DNA of 34,931 nucleotides from Gemmatimonadota bacterium (GTDB lineage Bacteria > Gemmatimonadota > Gemmatimonadetes > Gemmatimonadales > Gemmatimonadaceae): the NCBI GenBank assembly GCA_002737115.1, contig NSHR01000016.1, forward strand, positions 564 to 35,494. Direction: 5' to 3'. The notes under the pieces are model-generated. The model did not search any database. It saw only the letters and a list, made by a program, of their open reading frames with translations, and had not been told where the DNA came from. Made by a program: the position numbers and the translations under genes. Below are positions 1 to 8,632 of the stretch, in pieces. How positions within the stretch are numbered: the first letter of the stretch is position 1; each line of letters begins with the position of its first letter.

Positions 1-524
1 CCCTCCACGGCCAGGATCTCGCACGACTCGAACACCTCGGCAATGAACATCGTCCGCTCGCGCTCGGGGGCCGGCGACAGAAAGTGCAGGTTCTGCCAGA
101 GGGCCCCGCCCACGGTGCTCGGAATGCCGATGTAGTGCTCGAGACCCGACCAGCCGGCGCGTGCGGTGTCGAGCACCAGATCCTGCATCACGGCGCCGCT
201 CTCGGACCAGAGCTTCCCCTCGGGGGAGATCGTGTGGGCGGCCGCCGCATTCCGGATCACGAGGCCGCGGATGCCGCGATCACCGATCAGCACGTTGGCG
301 CCCAAGCCCAGCACGAACCACGGCACGCCCGCCAGCCGTGCGGCCGCGATCGCCGTTGCCAGTTCATCGGCCGTCTGTGCCTCCAGCAGCACATCGGCCG
401 GACCGCCGATGCGGAACGTGGTGTACGGGGCCAGCGGTACACTGAGCCGCAGTCGGCTGCGGTCCAGCGGGCGTTCGGAAGCGGATGCCGCGACGAGGGC
501 GTCGGCAATCTGGGTGGGAGTCAT
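1..524 (-). CDS. murB: UDP-N-acetylenolpyruvoylglucosamine reductase, N-terminal part (runs off the left edge)
   Basis: MurB is the cytoplasmic FAD enzyme that reduces UDP-GlcNAc-enolpyruvate to UDP-N-acetylmuramate in peptidoglycan synthesis. The reading frame is open from ATG at 524 to the window edge, giving 174 whole codons. The FAD-binding (PCMH-type) motifs are visible: YTTFRIGGPAD at residues 34-44 and LGLGANVLIGDRGIRGLVI at about 72-90. A substrate-loop motif, GIPSTVGGALWQNLHFLSP, follows at about 133-151. The usual MurB motif is IPGTVGGA followed by N-A-G, so the WQNLHFLSP continuation marks a variant subgroup. The C-terminal catalytic domain lies outside the window. The gene diverges from the M16 peptidase at 602, with 77 bases between the two starts. 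Confidence 0.85.
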   Translation of the reverse strand, partial: MTPTQIADALVAASASERPLDRSRLRLSVPLAPYTTFRIGGPADVLLEAQTADELATAIAAARLAGVPWFVLGLGANVLIGDRGIRGLVIRNAAAAHTISPEGKLWSESGAVMQDLVLDTARAGWSGLEHYIGIPSTVGGALWQNLHFLSPAPERERTMFIAEVFESCEILAVE

Positions 525-601
525 ACTGAAAGATTCCCCGCAGCGGGTTCGTACGCCATCGTTCGGGTGATACCGCCTGCCCCTTCCTCTTCCGACGTCG
601 C

Positions 602-2038
602 ATGCCCGCACCCTTCGGCGCCCGGCCGTCCCACCGGTACCTCCTCACCGCCGCCCTGCTCGCGGTGGCCATCCCCGCGGCCACGCCGCAGCTGCTGCCG
701 GCGCAGTCCCGCGCTGAGCTGGCCAAGGTGGTGCGCCGCAAGGTGCTCACGAACGGCATGGAAGTGATCGTGGTGGAAAACCACGGCGTGCCAATCGCGA
801 CGCTGGAAATCGATGTGCGGAACGGCGCGTTCACGCAGAGCCCCGAGTACGCCGGTCTCGCGCACATGTATGAACACATGTTCTTCAAGGCCAACCGGGA
901 TCTGCCCGACGCCGAGGCGTTCAACGATCGCGCTGCTGAACTGGGCGCCGTGTTCAACGGCACGACGCAGGAAGAGCGCGTGAACTACTTCCTGTCGCTG
1001 CCCGCTGATTCCGTGGCCGGTGGCCTGCGCTTTCTGGCCAGCGCACTGATTAACCCGACGTTTCGCGACGACGAATTAAAGCGCGAAAAGGAAGTGGTGC
1101 TCGGGGAGTACGATCGCAACGAGGCACAGCCTGGGTTCGCCTTTCAGCAGAAGGCCACGGAGCTGCTCTATCCCGGCCAGTTCAGCCGCAAGAATACGAT
1201 CGGTGATCGCACGGTCATTGCGAATGTGACGCCGGCGCAGATGCGCGAGATTCAGCGCAAGTACTACGTGCCGAACAACAGCGCGCTCATCGTGACTGGC
1301 GATGTCGATCCGGAGCAGCTGTTCGTGCTGGCCGAGCAGGTGTTTGGCGCCTGGCCGCGCGGCGCGGATCCGTTCAAGGCGGATCCCATCCCGCCCATTC
1401 CCGCACTCGACGGTAACAAGGGGCACATCAGCGAAGAGCCGATTAACGCCGTGGCCGTGCTGATTCAGTGGCAGGGGCCGAGCGTCGGCAAGGATCCGGG
1501 CGCGACGTTCGCCGCCGACGTATTCAGCGACGTGCTCAATACGCCGGGGTCGACCTTTCAGAAAAATCTCGTCGACACCGGATTGTGGCAGGGCGTCGGG
1601 GTGAACTACTACACGTTGAATCAGACCGGTCCGATTTCGATTAGCGGACAAACCACACCCGACAAGTATCGCGCGGCGATGGCTGCTTTGGAGCGCGAGA
1701 TCGCGCGCTTCACCGATCCCACCTACGTGACCACGCGCGAACTGGAGTCGGTTAAGGCCCAGCGTACCGTCTCGAGCGCGTTCGGTATCGAGAAGGCCTC
1801 GGAAATCGCGCACACCATCGGCTTCTGGTGGAGCGTCTCCAACCTCGACTACTTCATCGGGTACACGGACACCATGGCCCAGCAGCGCATCACCGACCTT
1901 CTGCGATACACCACCACGTACATCGCGGGCAAGCCGCGCGTGACGAGCGTGCTGCTCTCCAGTGACGCGCGCCGCGCGATCGGCCTCACGGAAAAGGAAT
2001 TGCTTACGCCAGCGCTGCGTCCGGTGGTGCGACCGTGA
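602..2038 (+). CDS. M16 family zinc metallopeptidase, catalytic subunit, exported
   Basis: This is a predicted secreted or periplasmic insulinase-type peptidase of 478 residues. Residues 1-35 form a signal peptide, with a hydrophobic core at about 13-27 and a likely cleavage after LLPAQS. The inverted zinc motif HxxEH is present as HMYEH, with H88, E91 and H92. The third zinc ligand is E169 in the REKEVVLGEY segment, at the family's usual spacing of about 76 residues. The C-terminal half is the second M16 domain. The ATG at 602 puts the signal peptide at the very N terminus; no clear Shine-Dalgarno precedes it. Its stop overlaps the start of the next M16 gene by 4 bases, so the two are probably translated together as active and inactive subunits. 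The natural substrate cannot be read from sequence. Confidence 0.9.
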   Translation: MPAPFGARPSHRYLLTAALLAVAIPAATPQLLPAQSRAELAKVVRRKVLTNGMEVIVVENHGVPIATLEIDVRNGAFTQSPEYAGLAHMYEHMFFKANRDLPDAEAFNDRAAELGAVFNGTTQEERVNYFLSLPADSVAGGLRFLASALINPTFRDDELKREKEVVLGEYDRNEAQPGFAFQQKATELLYPGQFSRKNTIGDRTVIANVTPAQMREIQRKYYVPNNSALIVTGDVDPEQLFVLAEQVFGAWPRGADPFKADPIPPIPALDGNKGHISEEPINAVAVLIQWQGPSVGKDPGATFAADVFSDVLNTPGSTFQKNLVDTGLWQGVGVNYYTLNQTGPISISGQTTPDKYRAAMAALEREIARFTDPTYVTTRELESVKAQRTVSSAFGIEKASEIAHTIGFWWSVSNLDYFIGYTDTMAQQRITDLLRYTTTYIAGKPRVTSVLLSSDARRAIGLTEKELLTPALRPVVRP

Positions 2039-3384
2039 ACAAACAGTATATAGGGTACGGCGTTGTGTGGGCGGCGGCGATGATGTGCTCAGCGGGGATG
2101 CTGGCGGGGCAGCCGGTGGTGAAGGCGCCGGTGCTCAAGGCGCCGACGGATACGCTCACGTCGAAGTTCGATGTCGCGGGCATTCCCGTAATTCTGCGTC
2201 GTGTCAGTGCCAACAACGTGGTCGCCGCGAACCTGTATTTACTGGGGGGCACGCGTCAACTCACCGCGCGCACTCAGGGCATCGAGACGCTGCTGCTCGA
2301 GGCGAGCGAACGCGGTACGGCGAAGTATCCGCGCGATGTGCTGCGCACGAAGATGGCGCGATTGGGCAGCGCGATCGGTGTGGGTGCGAACTCCGACTGG
2401 ACCACGATCAGCTTGCGCGCCACGACCACCGGCCTCGATAGCACGTGGGCGATTCTCGCCGATCGGGTCATGGCCCCGCGTCTCGACCCGGCCGAGGTAG
2501 AGCTGGTGCGCGAGCAGTTTGTCACCGCGACGCGTCAGCGCAAGGATAGCCCCGACGCGTTGCTCGACTATCTCGCCGACAGCATTGCGTTCTCGGGCCA
2601 TCCCTATGCGCTCGAGCCCACGGGTACCGAAGAGTCGTTGACCTCGATCAATACTTCCGCACTCAAGTCGTATCACGCGTCGCAGTTCGTGACGTCGCGC
2701 ATGATGCTGGTGGTGGTTGGCAACGTGTCGCGCACGAAGGTGGAGAAGCTGGTGCGCGAAACGCTGGGCCGGATGCCGAAGGGCAACTATGTGTGGACGT
2801 TGCCCGATCCGCCGGCGGAATTGCCGAGCGCGTATGTGGTGGAGCAGCGCACGTTGCCCACGAACTACCTGCAGGGCTACTTCCATGGTCCGAAGGCCAC
2901 CAGCCCGGACTATCCCGCGCTGCGGCTCGCCTGCGCGGTGCTCAGCGGCCGGCTGTTCGCCGAAGTGCGGGGTCGTCGCAATCTCACGTACTCCGTGAAC
3001 GCGCCCTTCGTGGAGCGTGCCTTCTCACTGGGTGGGCTGTACGTCACCACGACGCAGCCCGATGAAGTGCTCACGATCATGCAGCAGCAGATCGCGTCGC
3101 TGCGCGAAGGCACGATCACCAACGAGGGACTCGATCGGCTCGTGCAGCAGTTCATCGTGACGTACTTCCTCGATAACGAAACGAACGCCGACCAAGCGAA
3201 CATGCTGGCGCGCGCCGAGTTGTATCAGGGTGACTTTCGTCGCGCGGCGCAGTTCGTGGAGGAGCTGCGCGCGGTCACGCCCGAGCAGATTCAGCAGGCC
3301 GCCCGCACGTACATGAGCAAAGTACGGTGGGCGTATGTTGGCGATCCCTCCAAGGTGACGCCGGCGCGGATGCTGCGCTTCTGA
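2035..3384 (+). CDS. M16 family peptidase-like subunit lacking the zinc motif, exported
   Basis: This 449-residue protein starts with GTG in a GTGA overlap with the upstream M16 gene. It has an N-terminal signal segment, with a hydrophobic stretch at about 9-24. In the segment that should carry HxxEH it reads GIETLLLEASERGT, so both histidines are missing and zinc catalysis is unlikely. The C-terminal half keeps the RGRRNLTYSVNAPF segment, which resembles the R/Y substrate-binding motif of non-catalytic M16 subunits. Known M16B enzymes often pair a catalytic with a non-catalytic chain, and the tight coupling fits a heterodimer. It was probably once a duplicate of the active subunit. Confidence 0.87.
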   Translation: MNKQYIGYGVVWAAAMMCSAGMLAGQPVVKAPVLKAPTDTLTSKFDVAGIPVILRRVSANNVVAANLYLLGGTRQLTARTQGIETLLLEASERGTAKYPRDVLRTKMARLGSAIGVGANSDWTTISLRATTTGLDSTWAILADRVMAPRLDPAEVELVREQFVTATRQRKDSPDALLDYLADSIAFSGHPYALEPTGTEESLTSINTSALKSYHASQFVTSRMMLVVVGNVSRTKVEKLVRETLGRMPKGNYVWTLPDPPAELPSAYVVEQRTLPTNYLQGYFHGPKATSPDYPALRLACAVLSGRLFAEVRGRRNLTYSVNAPFVERAFSLGGLYVTTTQPDEVLTIMQQQIASLREGTITNEGLDRLVQQFIVTYFLDNETNADQANMLARAELYQGDFRRAAQFVEELRAVTPEQIQQAARTYMSKVRWAYVGDPSKVTPARMLRF

Positions 3385-4142
3385 CGGCCTCGCTGAGCAC
3401 CAGGCACCAGCGCGGGGTCGCCCTGTCGGTCGATCTCGCCTACGTGGACTACCGAGACATCGGGGTGGCCCTGGTGACCTGCGACGGCAACGGGGCTGAG
3501 GAGTCGCTGTCGGCGCGGGCGTTCGACGTGCCGCTCAGCGGACGCCCGTCGGTGACGGCGCTGGCCACCTGGCTGCGCGAGATGGTCGAGGCACACGACG
3601 TGCGCTGTCTCTGCATCGACGGCCCGTTGGGCTGGCGCTCGCCGCACACCGACTCGCCGCACTGTCGTCTCAGCGAGCGCGCGGTGCGCGCGCCCGGCAA
3701 GACCGGACTTCCGCCCGACGGCGTAAAGCCGCGCACCTACCTCGGCTTCACGACCTTCTCGATTGCCCTCTTCGAGGCGTTGCTGGGGTCCACCGACTGG
3801 GCGCTGCCGGGAGATCCGGAGGCGGCCTCACACGCCCGCGTCGTGACCGAGAGCTTTCCCACCGCCGGCTGGCGGGCGCTGGGGCTGTCGCCGCTGATGG
3901 CCAAGGGACGCGCGTCGGTGGCCGATGTACAGAACGCCGGCGCCAGATTGCAGGCCCGCACCGACATCACCCTCGAGCAGGTGCGCACCCACGATCAGCT
4001 GCAGGCGGCCGTGGGTGGCATCGCTGGTGCGTGGTGGGCGGCCGGTCGCACGGAACGGGTGCAATTGGCTGGTGCGCCGCCGTTCCGTCTCGACGGCAGC
4101 TGGCGCGAGGGATATATCATGATTCCAGCAGCGACGACTTGA
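3327..4142 (+). CDS. DUF429 family protein (predicted RNase H-fold nuclease-like)
   Basis: The protein carries the DUF429 pattern: an early beta-strand with an Asp (LSVDLAYVDY), a second acidic strand (CLCIDGPLGWRSP), a conserved ESFPTAGWRALG segment and a C-terminal DQLQAAVGGIAGAWWAAG helix. DUF429 proteins are thought to have an RNase H-like fold, but their function is unknown. The start is uncertain. GTG at 3327 is the only ATG/GTG/TTG codon upstream of the conserved core, and it overlaps the M16 gene by 58 bases. A CTG at 3381 would instead give a CTGA overlap with the M16 stop, like the GTGA junction upstream, and would better fit the family N terminus. It sits in the run of same-strand genes but has no signal peptide, unlike its neighbours. 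Confidence 0.7.
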   Translation: MGVCWRSLQGDAGADAALLTASLSTRHQRGVALSVDLAYVDYRDIGVALVTCDGNGAEESLSARAFDVPLSGRPSVTALATWLREMVEAHDVRCLCIDGPLGWRSPHTDSPHCRLSERAVRAPGKTGLPPDGVKPRTYLGFTTFSIALFEALLGSTDWALPGDPEAASHARVVTESFPTAGWRALGLSPLMAKGRASVADVQNAGARLQARTDITLEQVRTHDQLQAAVGGIAGAWWAAGRTERVQLAGAPPFRLDGSWREGYIMIPAATT

Positions 4143-4184
4143 TCGATCTCGGTGTACTCCTCGAACGACCTCTCACCGCCTCCC

Positions 4185-5702
4185 ATGTCGAATCCCACTT
4201 CCCGCCGTGACTTCGTGTCCGACAGTGCCATGCTCGCCTTCGGCGCGATGATCGTGCCGCGCGCCGTGCTTGGTGGCCCCGGCTATCGCGCGCCGAGCGC
4301 CAAGCTCAACATCGCCTGCGTGGGCATCGGTGGCATGGGCATGAGCAACATGTCGCAGATGCTCACCGAAAATATCGTGGCGGTGTGCGACGTGGATTTC
4401 GCGTATGTGGAGCGGTCACTGGCCGGACGTCTCACGCCCCGTACGGGCGAGCCGACGCCGCAGGATGTGCAACTCGGCGAGGCCTACAAAAACGCCAAGA
4501 AGTACACGGATTTCCGCGAGATGCTCGACAAGCAGAAGGACATCGATGCGGTGCTGATCGCTACGCCCGATCATCTGCACGCCACCATCGCGCTGGCCGC
4601 GATGTCGCTCGGCAAGCATGTGTACGTGCAGAAGCCCCTCGCGTATTCGGTGCACGAAGTGCGACTGCTGCAGAAGGCGGCATTGGCCAATCCGAAATTG
4701 GCCACGCAGATGGGCAATCAGGGCCACTCGATGGAAGGCTCGCACCGCATCACAGAGATCATCCGTTCTGGTGTACTGGGGAAAATTCGCGAGGTGCACG
4801 TGTGGACCGATCGTCCGGTGCGCTACTGGGCGCAGGGCATTCCGCGTCCTCGCGCCACCAATGCGCCGGCGCCTACGGCACCGCCGAATCCGCGTCCGCA
4901 GTGGAACATGGGCACGGTCGACAACGCGGTGCGTTCGGCCATGGCCGCCAACGATTCCTCGATGCCGCCGGGTCTCAACTGGGATCTGTACCTCGGCCCG
5001 GCACCAGAGATCGCGTATCACCCGGCATACCATCCGTTCGCGTGGCGTGGCTGGCTCGATTTCGGCGTCGGCTCGCTCGGCGATATGGGTGCGCACCTGA
5101 TCGATCAGCCGTTCACGTCGCTCGGCCTCACGTATCCCACGTCGATCGCGGCGTCGTCCACGCCGTGGGGCGGTGGCGCACAGAATCCGGCCACGTACCC
5201 AATGGCCACGATGGTGCAGTACGACTTCCCGAAGGTGGGCAAGCGCGACGCGCTCAAGCTGTACTGGTATGACGGTGGCCTGATGCCGCCGCGCCCGGAG
5301 ATGCTTCCCGACGAAGTGCCGATGAACAATCCCGGCAGCGACGGCGGCGGTGGCGTGTTCGTGGGCGAGAAGGGCATCATGTTTTACGAGACGTACGGCA
5401 ACAAGCCGCGCATCTTCCCGGAAGCGATCGCCAAGAAGGCCGAGCAGGTGCCCGTGACGGTTCCGCGGATCACGGTGTCGCACGAGCAGAACTGGATTCA
5501 GGCGTCGAAGGGCGAAGCGCAGTCCAGCTCTCCGTTCTCGCAGGCGTCGCCGCTGACCGAAACGATGTTGCTGGGTATGGCGGCGTTGCGCGCCGGACAA
5601 GGGCGCAAGGTGAACTACGACAGCGAAAGGATGGCGTTCACCAACGCGCCCGACGCGAATCAGTATCTCACGCGCGTGTACCGAAAAGGATGGGAGCTGT
5701 AA
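4185..5702 (+). CDS. Tat-exported Gfo/Idh/MocA family oxidoreductase
   Basis: This 505-residue NAD(P)-dependent oxidoreductase belongs to the Gfo/Idh/MocA family, which acts on sugars, inositols and related polyols. A twin-arginine signal (TSRRDFV at residues 5-11, then a hydrophobic stretch) indicates folded export. The Rossmann fold starts at NIACVGIGGMGMSNM. The family EKP motif appears as VQKPLA, with the likely catalytic Lys at 150, as is common in exported members. The C-terminal domain has the GDMGAHLIDQPF segment found in this subgroup. ATG at 4185 was chosen over an in-frame GTG at 4152 because it places the Tat motif at the N terminus. Its stop overlaps the next start by one base (TAATG). 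Substrate unknown. Confidence 0.88.
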   Translation: MSNPTSRRDFVSDSAMLAFGAMIVPRAVLGGPGYRAPSAKLNIACVGIGGMGMSNMSQMLTENIVAVCDVDFAYVERSLAGRLTPRTGEPTPQDVQLGEAYKNAKKYTDFREMLDKQKDIDAVLIATPDHLHATIALAAMSLGKHVYVQKPLAYSVHEVRLLQKAALANPKLATQMGNQGHSMEGSHRITEIIRSGVLGKIREVHVWTDRPVRYWAQGIPRPRATNAPAPTAPPNPRPQWNMGTVDNAVRSAMAANDSSMPPGLNWDLYLGPAPEIAYHPAYHPFAWRGWLDFGVGSLGDMGAHLIDQPFTSLGLTYPTSIAASSTPWGGGAQNPATYPMATMVQYDFPKVGKRDALKLYWYDGGLMPPRPEMLPDEVPMNNPGSDGGGGVFVGEKGIMFYETYGNKPRIFPEAIAKKAEQVPVTVPRITVSHEQNWIQASKGEAQSSSPFSQASPLTETMLLGMAALRAGQGRKVNYDSERMAFTNAPDANQYLTRVYRKGWEL

Positions 5703-7198
5703 TGCGCACAAGGCATCGTGCTGGTGTGCCGGCTGGTGCGGTGGCGGCGCTGTTGCTTGGCACGCTCGTCGCACCGGCGAACACCGTGCGGGCGCAGGGA
5801 GCCTCATCGTACGTGGTGACCACCGCCGCGCCGGCCGGGTTCGACCGTGCCTTGGCACAGCGGGCCTCGCTGGAGCATCTCACGAAGCTCATTGCCTTGA
5901 ACACGCAGAACCCGCCGGGTAATGAGATGCTCACGGCGCGCTACTTCGATGCGATCTTCGCGCAGATTCCCGGGGTCGAGCGGCATGTGCTCGATGCCGG
6001 CAACGGACGGGCCAACTTCATCGCGCGATTGCGCGCGGTGAATCCGACCAAGCGACCGGTGCTCATCATGGGGCACATGGACGTGGTCGGTGCCGACACC
6101 ACCAAGTGGAACACGCCGGCCTTCACGGCGACGATTCGCGAGGAAGGTGGCGTGTCGTATCTGTACGGTCGCGGCGCGATCGACGACAAGGGGATGCTGG
6201 CCACGGCCACCGCAGCGATGCAGCAGCTGGCCACGCAGCGCGCCTCGCTCGATCGGGACATCATCTTCCTGGCCACGGCGGCCGAGGAGGGAGGCGAAGA
6301 AATCGGGATCGATCGGGTGATCGAGAAGCATTTCGATCTCATCAAGGATGCCGAGTTTGCGCTGAATGAAGGCGGGCGCGTGCGGGTGTCCGATGGCCGG
6401 GTGATGTCGGTGAATATCCAGACCACCGAGAAGATTTCCTACAACGTGGTTGCCACGGCGAAGGGGCCGAGTGGACACGCCTCGGTACCGCTGCCGCAGA
6501 ACGTGCTGGCGGCGCTGGCCCGCGCGGTGTCGCGCGTGCACGAGTGGAAGTCGCCGGTGAAGCTCAATGAGACCACGCGACTCTACTTTGCCCGGCTGGC
6601 GCGAATCGAGAAAGATCCAGTCATGAAGGCGGCCATGCTGCGCGTGTCGTCACCAACGGCCTCGACGCTGCAGATTGAAGCGGCGGCGGCCCTGTTGTCG
6701 CGTGAGCCGCTGCACAATGCGGTGCTGCGTACGGGTCAGTCGCTCACGTTGATGAACGGGGGCATTCGTTCGAACGTGATTCCCAGTGAAGGCACGGCCA
6801 CTTTTAACGTGCGCGTGTTACCGAACGATGACGTGCGCGCGGTGGTGTCGGCTTTCAACGCCGTGGGGAAGGAGTCGCAGGTGACCTTCGCGCTTACGGG
6901 TGAACCGCGGGCATCGCCGCCGGTGTCGCCGGTGTCGGCGGCGCTGTATCAGGCGATGGAGTCGTCGGCCACCGCGATGGTGCCGAACACCACCGTCATT
7001 CCATTCATGAGCACCGGTGCGACCGATGGGGCGGCCCTGCGCGCGAAGGGCATCCCCACGTACGGCATTCTCCCGACGCCCTTGCCCATGGTGGACGAGC
7101 TGCGCATGCACGGCGACAATGAGCGGGTGCCGGTGCCGGCGTTAGGATGGGCAGCGGAGTTTTTGTATCGCACGCAGCGGCGCGTGACCGCGAAATGA
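5702..7198 (+). CDS. M20 family metallopeptidase, exported
   Basis: This 498-residue M20/M25/M40 family zinc hydrolase removes terminal residues from peptides or amide-linked amino acids. A signal peptide covers about residues 1-32 (hydrophobic core AGAVAALLLGTLVAP, then VRAQG). Metal-site motifs are GHMDVVG (H125, D127), GRGAIDDKG (bridging D161) and TAAEEGGEEIG (general base E195, ligand E196). The dimerisation-domain motif GPSGHASVP follows. A C-terminal RMHGDNERV supplies the last His ligand. ATG at 5702 overlaps the previous stop by one base and gives a cleaner signal peptide than ATG at 5690. It ends only 4 bases from the convergent hisIE stop, leaving no room for a terminator between them. 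Confidence 0.9.
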   Translation: MRTRHRAGVPAGAVAALLLGTLVAPANTVRAQGASSYVVTTAAPAGFDRALAQRASLEHLTKLIALNTQNPPGNEMLTARYFDAIFAQIPGVERHVLDAGNGRANFIARLRAVNPTKRPVLIMGHMDVVGADTTKWNTPAFTATIREEGGVSYLYGRGAIDDKGMLATATAAMQQLATQRASLDRDIIFLATAAEEGGEEIGIDRVIEKHFDLIKDAEFALNEGGRVRVSDGRVMSVNIQTTEKISYNVVATAKGPSGHASVPLPQNVLAALARAVSRVHEWKSPVKLNETTRLYFARLARIEKDPVMKAAMLRVSSPTASTLQIEAAAALLSREPLHNAVLRTGQSLTLMNGGIRSNVIPSEGTATFNVRVLPNDDVRAVVSAFNAVGKESQVTFALTGEPRASPPVSPVSAALYQAMESSATAMVPNTTVIPFMSTGATDGAALRAKGIPTYGILPTPLPMVDELRMHGDNERVPVPALGWAAEFLYRTQRRVTAK

Positions 7199-7202
7199 CA
7201 GC

Positions 7203-7829
7203 CTACTTCGCCCGCGACGAAAGAACGGCGCGAACACCATCGAGCGAGCCACCCACGGCGCGCAGCGCCACCAACGCGTGATAGAGCAGATCTGCGGTCT
7301 CTTCGGTCGCCCGTTCAACGTCGCCGTCCACGCAAGCGGTCGCCAACTCGACCGCTTCTTCGCCGAGTTTCTTTAGTCGAAGGTTGCGGTCGCTAAGCAG
7401 TCGTTGCGTGTAGCTCGTGGTCGTGTCGTCGGTGCGTTGCATGCGCGAGGTGATCGTGGCATCAAGCGTGGCGAACACGTCGGCCTGCAATGCTTCCTCG
7501 CGAAAACACGAGGTTGTTCCATTGTGGCAGGCGGGTCCGGCCGGCACCACGCGCGCGAGGACGGCGTCGGCGTCGCAGTCGGCGGTCAGTGATACGACGC
7601 GCTGCGCGTTGCCGCTCGTGCCACCCTTGTGCCACAAGCCACGTGACCGTGATCGATAGTGCATCTCGCCGGTGCGCATCGTGTATTCGAGCGCCTCGCG
7701 GTCGGCGTGCGCCACCATCAGCACGGCACCGGTGGTCGCGTCTTGCGTCACGATGGTCACGAGCCCACCGCTCTTCGTAAAATCGAGCTGCTCGATGTCG
7801 AACACGACGGCACGCACGGGGTCACTCAT
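7203..7829 (-). CDS. hisIE: Bifunctional phosphoribosyl-AMP cyclohydrolase / phosphoribosyl-ATP pyrophosphohydrolase
   Basis: HisIE carries out steps 2 and 3 of histidine synthesis: removal of pyrophosphate from PR-ATP, then ring opening of PR-AMP. The HisI domain is at about residues 10-115, with MHYRSRSRGLWHKGGTSGN and the metal-binding segments LTADCDADAVL and GPACHNGTTSCF. The HisE domain is at about 120-208, with the helical NLRLKKLGEEAVELATA and ATEETADLLYHALVAL segments. It is the last gene of the his operon, and its ATG overlaps the hisN stop in ATGA (7826-7829). It ends convergently with the M20 peptidase, 4 bases apart. Confidence 0.95.
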   Translation of the reverse strand: MSDPVRAVVFDIEQLDFTKSGGLVTIVTQDATTGAVLMVAHADREALEYTMRTGEMHYRSRSRGLWHKGGTSGNAQRVVSLTADCDADAVLARVVPAGPACHNGTTSCFREEALQADVFATLDATITSRMQRTDDTTTSYTQRLLSDRNLRLKKLGEEAVELATACVDGDVERATEETADLLYHALVALRAVGGSLDGVRAVLSSRAK

Positions 7830-8632
7830 ACGGATACTCCAGCAGCAGGATCAAGAGGCTCGACCAGATATGGCCGAACGATGTCGCCAAGTGCGGCATT
7901 GGTGGCGATGACGTCGCCGCCGAATGCGGTATCACGACCGCGCCAGTCGGTAAAGCGGCCGCCGGCTTCGGTGATCAGCGGATACATTGCGGCGGCGTCC
8001 CATGGATTGACGATGTCATCGATCATGGCCTCGGCGCGGCCGGTGGCGACCAATAGATAGCCGTAACAGTCGCCCCACGTGCGTGCCACCGCCGCGTCCG
8101 CCGACAACGCCTGCCACTTCGCGCGCCGATGCGGACGCTCGAGAAAGCGGTCGTCGGTGATCAACGTGGTGGCATCGCGCAGCTGCGCCACACGCGAGAC
8201 CGAGGCGCGGGATCCATTCCACCAGCAGCCTTCACCAAGCGCGGCGGCTACGGTTTCCTGCACGGCGGGATAGCAGGCCGCACCGGCGATCACGGTATCG
8301 CCCTCGCAGCAGGCGACGAGCGTGCCCCAAAGCGGCACGCCACGCACGAACGCCTTCGTACCATCGATGGGGTCGAGGATCCAGCGGCGGGGCGCATCGC
8401 CGCGTTCGTCGTCGAACTCCTCGCCGAACACGCCGTCGTGCGGAAACCGTTTGGCTAGCCACGCCCGCGCCGCGCGCTCGGCTTCGCGGTCGGCAATCGT
8501 GACCGGCGATCCGTCGCCCTTAATCTCGACCTGCACATCGGTGCGATACCACTGCATCGCGATCGCCGCGGCATACTGCGCCACTTCCGCCGCGGCCTGC
8601 AGCAGCACCGCCGGGCTCTCGGTGCCACTCAT
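7826..8632 (-). CDS. hisN: Histidinol-phosphatase, inositol monophosphatase family
   Basis: This protein dephosphorylates L-histidinol phosphate to histidinol. It is 268 residues long with the Mg-dependent IMPase signatures: GEEFDDERGD, WILDPIDGTKAFVRGVPLWG (metal ligands in DPIDGT) and NPWDAAAMYPLITEAGG near the C terminus. Family membership alone would allow inositol or other sugar phosphates as substrates. Its place between hisF and hisIE, with 4-base overlaps on both sides, argues for the histidinol-phosphate role. It also fills a gap, because the hisB here has only the dehydratase domain. Actinobacteria and some other phyla use the same IMPase-type solution. Confidence 0.92.
   Translation of the reverse strand: MSGTESPAVLLQAAAEVAQYAAAIAMQWYRTDVQVEIKGDGSPVTIADREAERAARAWLAKRFPHDGVFGEEFDDERGDAPRRWILDPIDGTKAFVRGVPLWGTLVACCEGDTVIAGAACYPAVQETVAAALGEGCWWNGSRASVSRVAQLRDATTLITDDRFLERPHRRAKWQALSADAAVARTWGDCYGYLLVATGRAEAMIDDIVNPWDAAAMYPLITEAGGRFTDWRGRDTAFGGDVIATNAALGDIVRPYLVEPLDPAAGVSV

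Noticed and set aside
4416-5858. 480-codon open frame antisense to the Gfo/Idh/MocA gene
   Set aside because: Arg-rich shadow of a GC-rich gene with intact Tat and Rossmann motifs on the plus strand.
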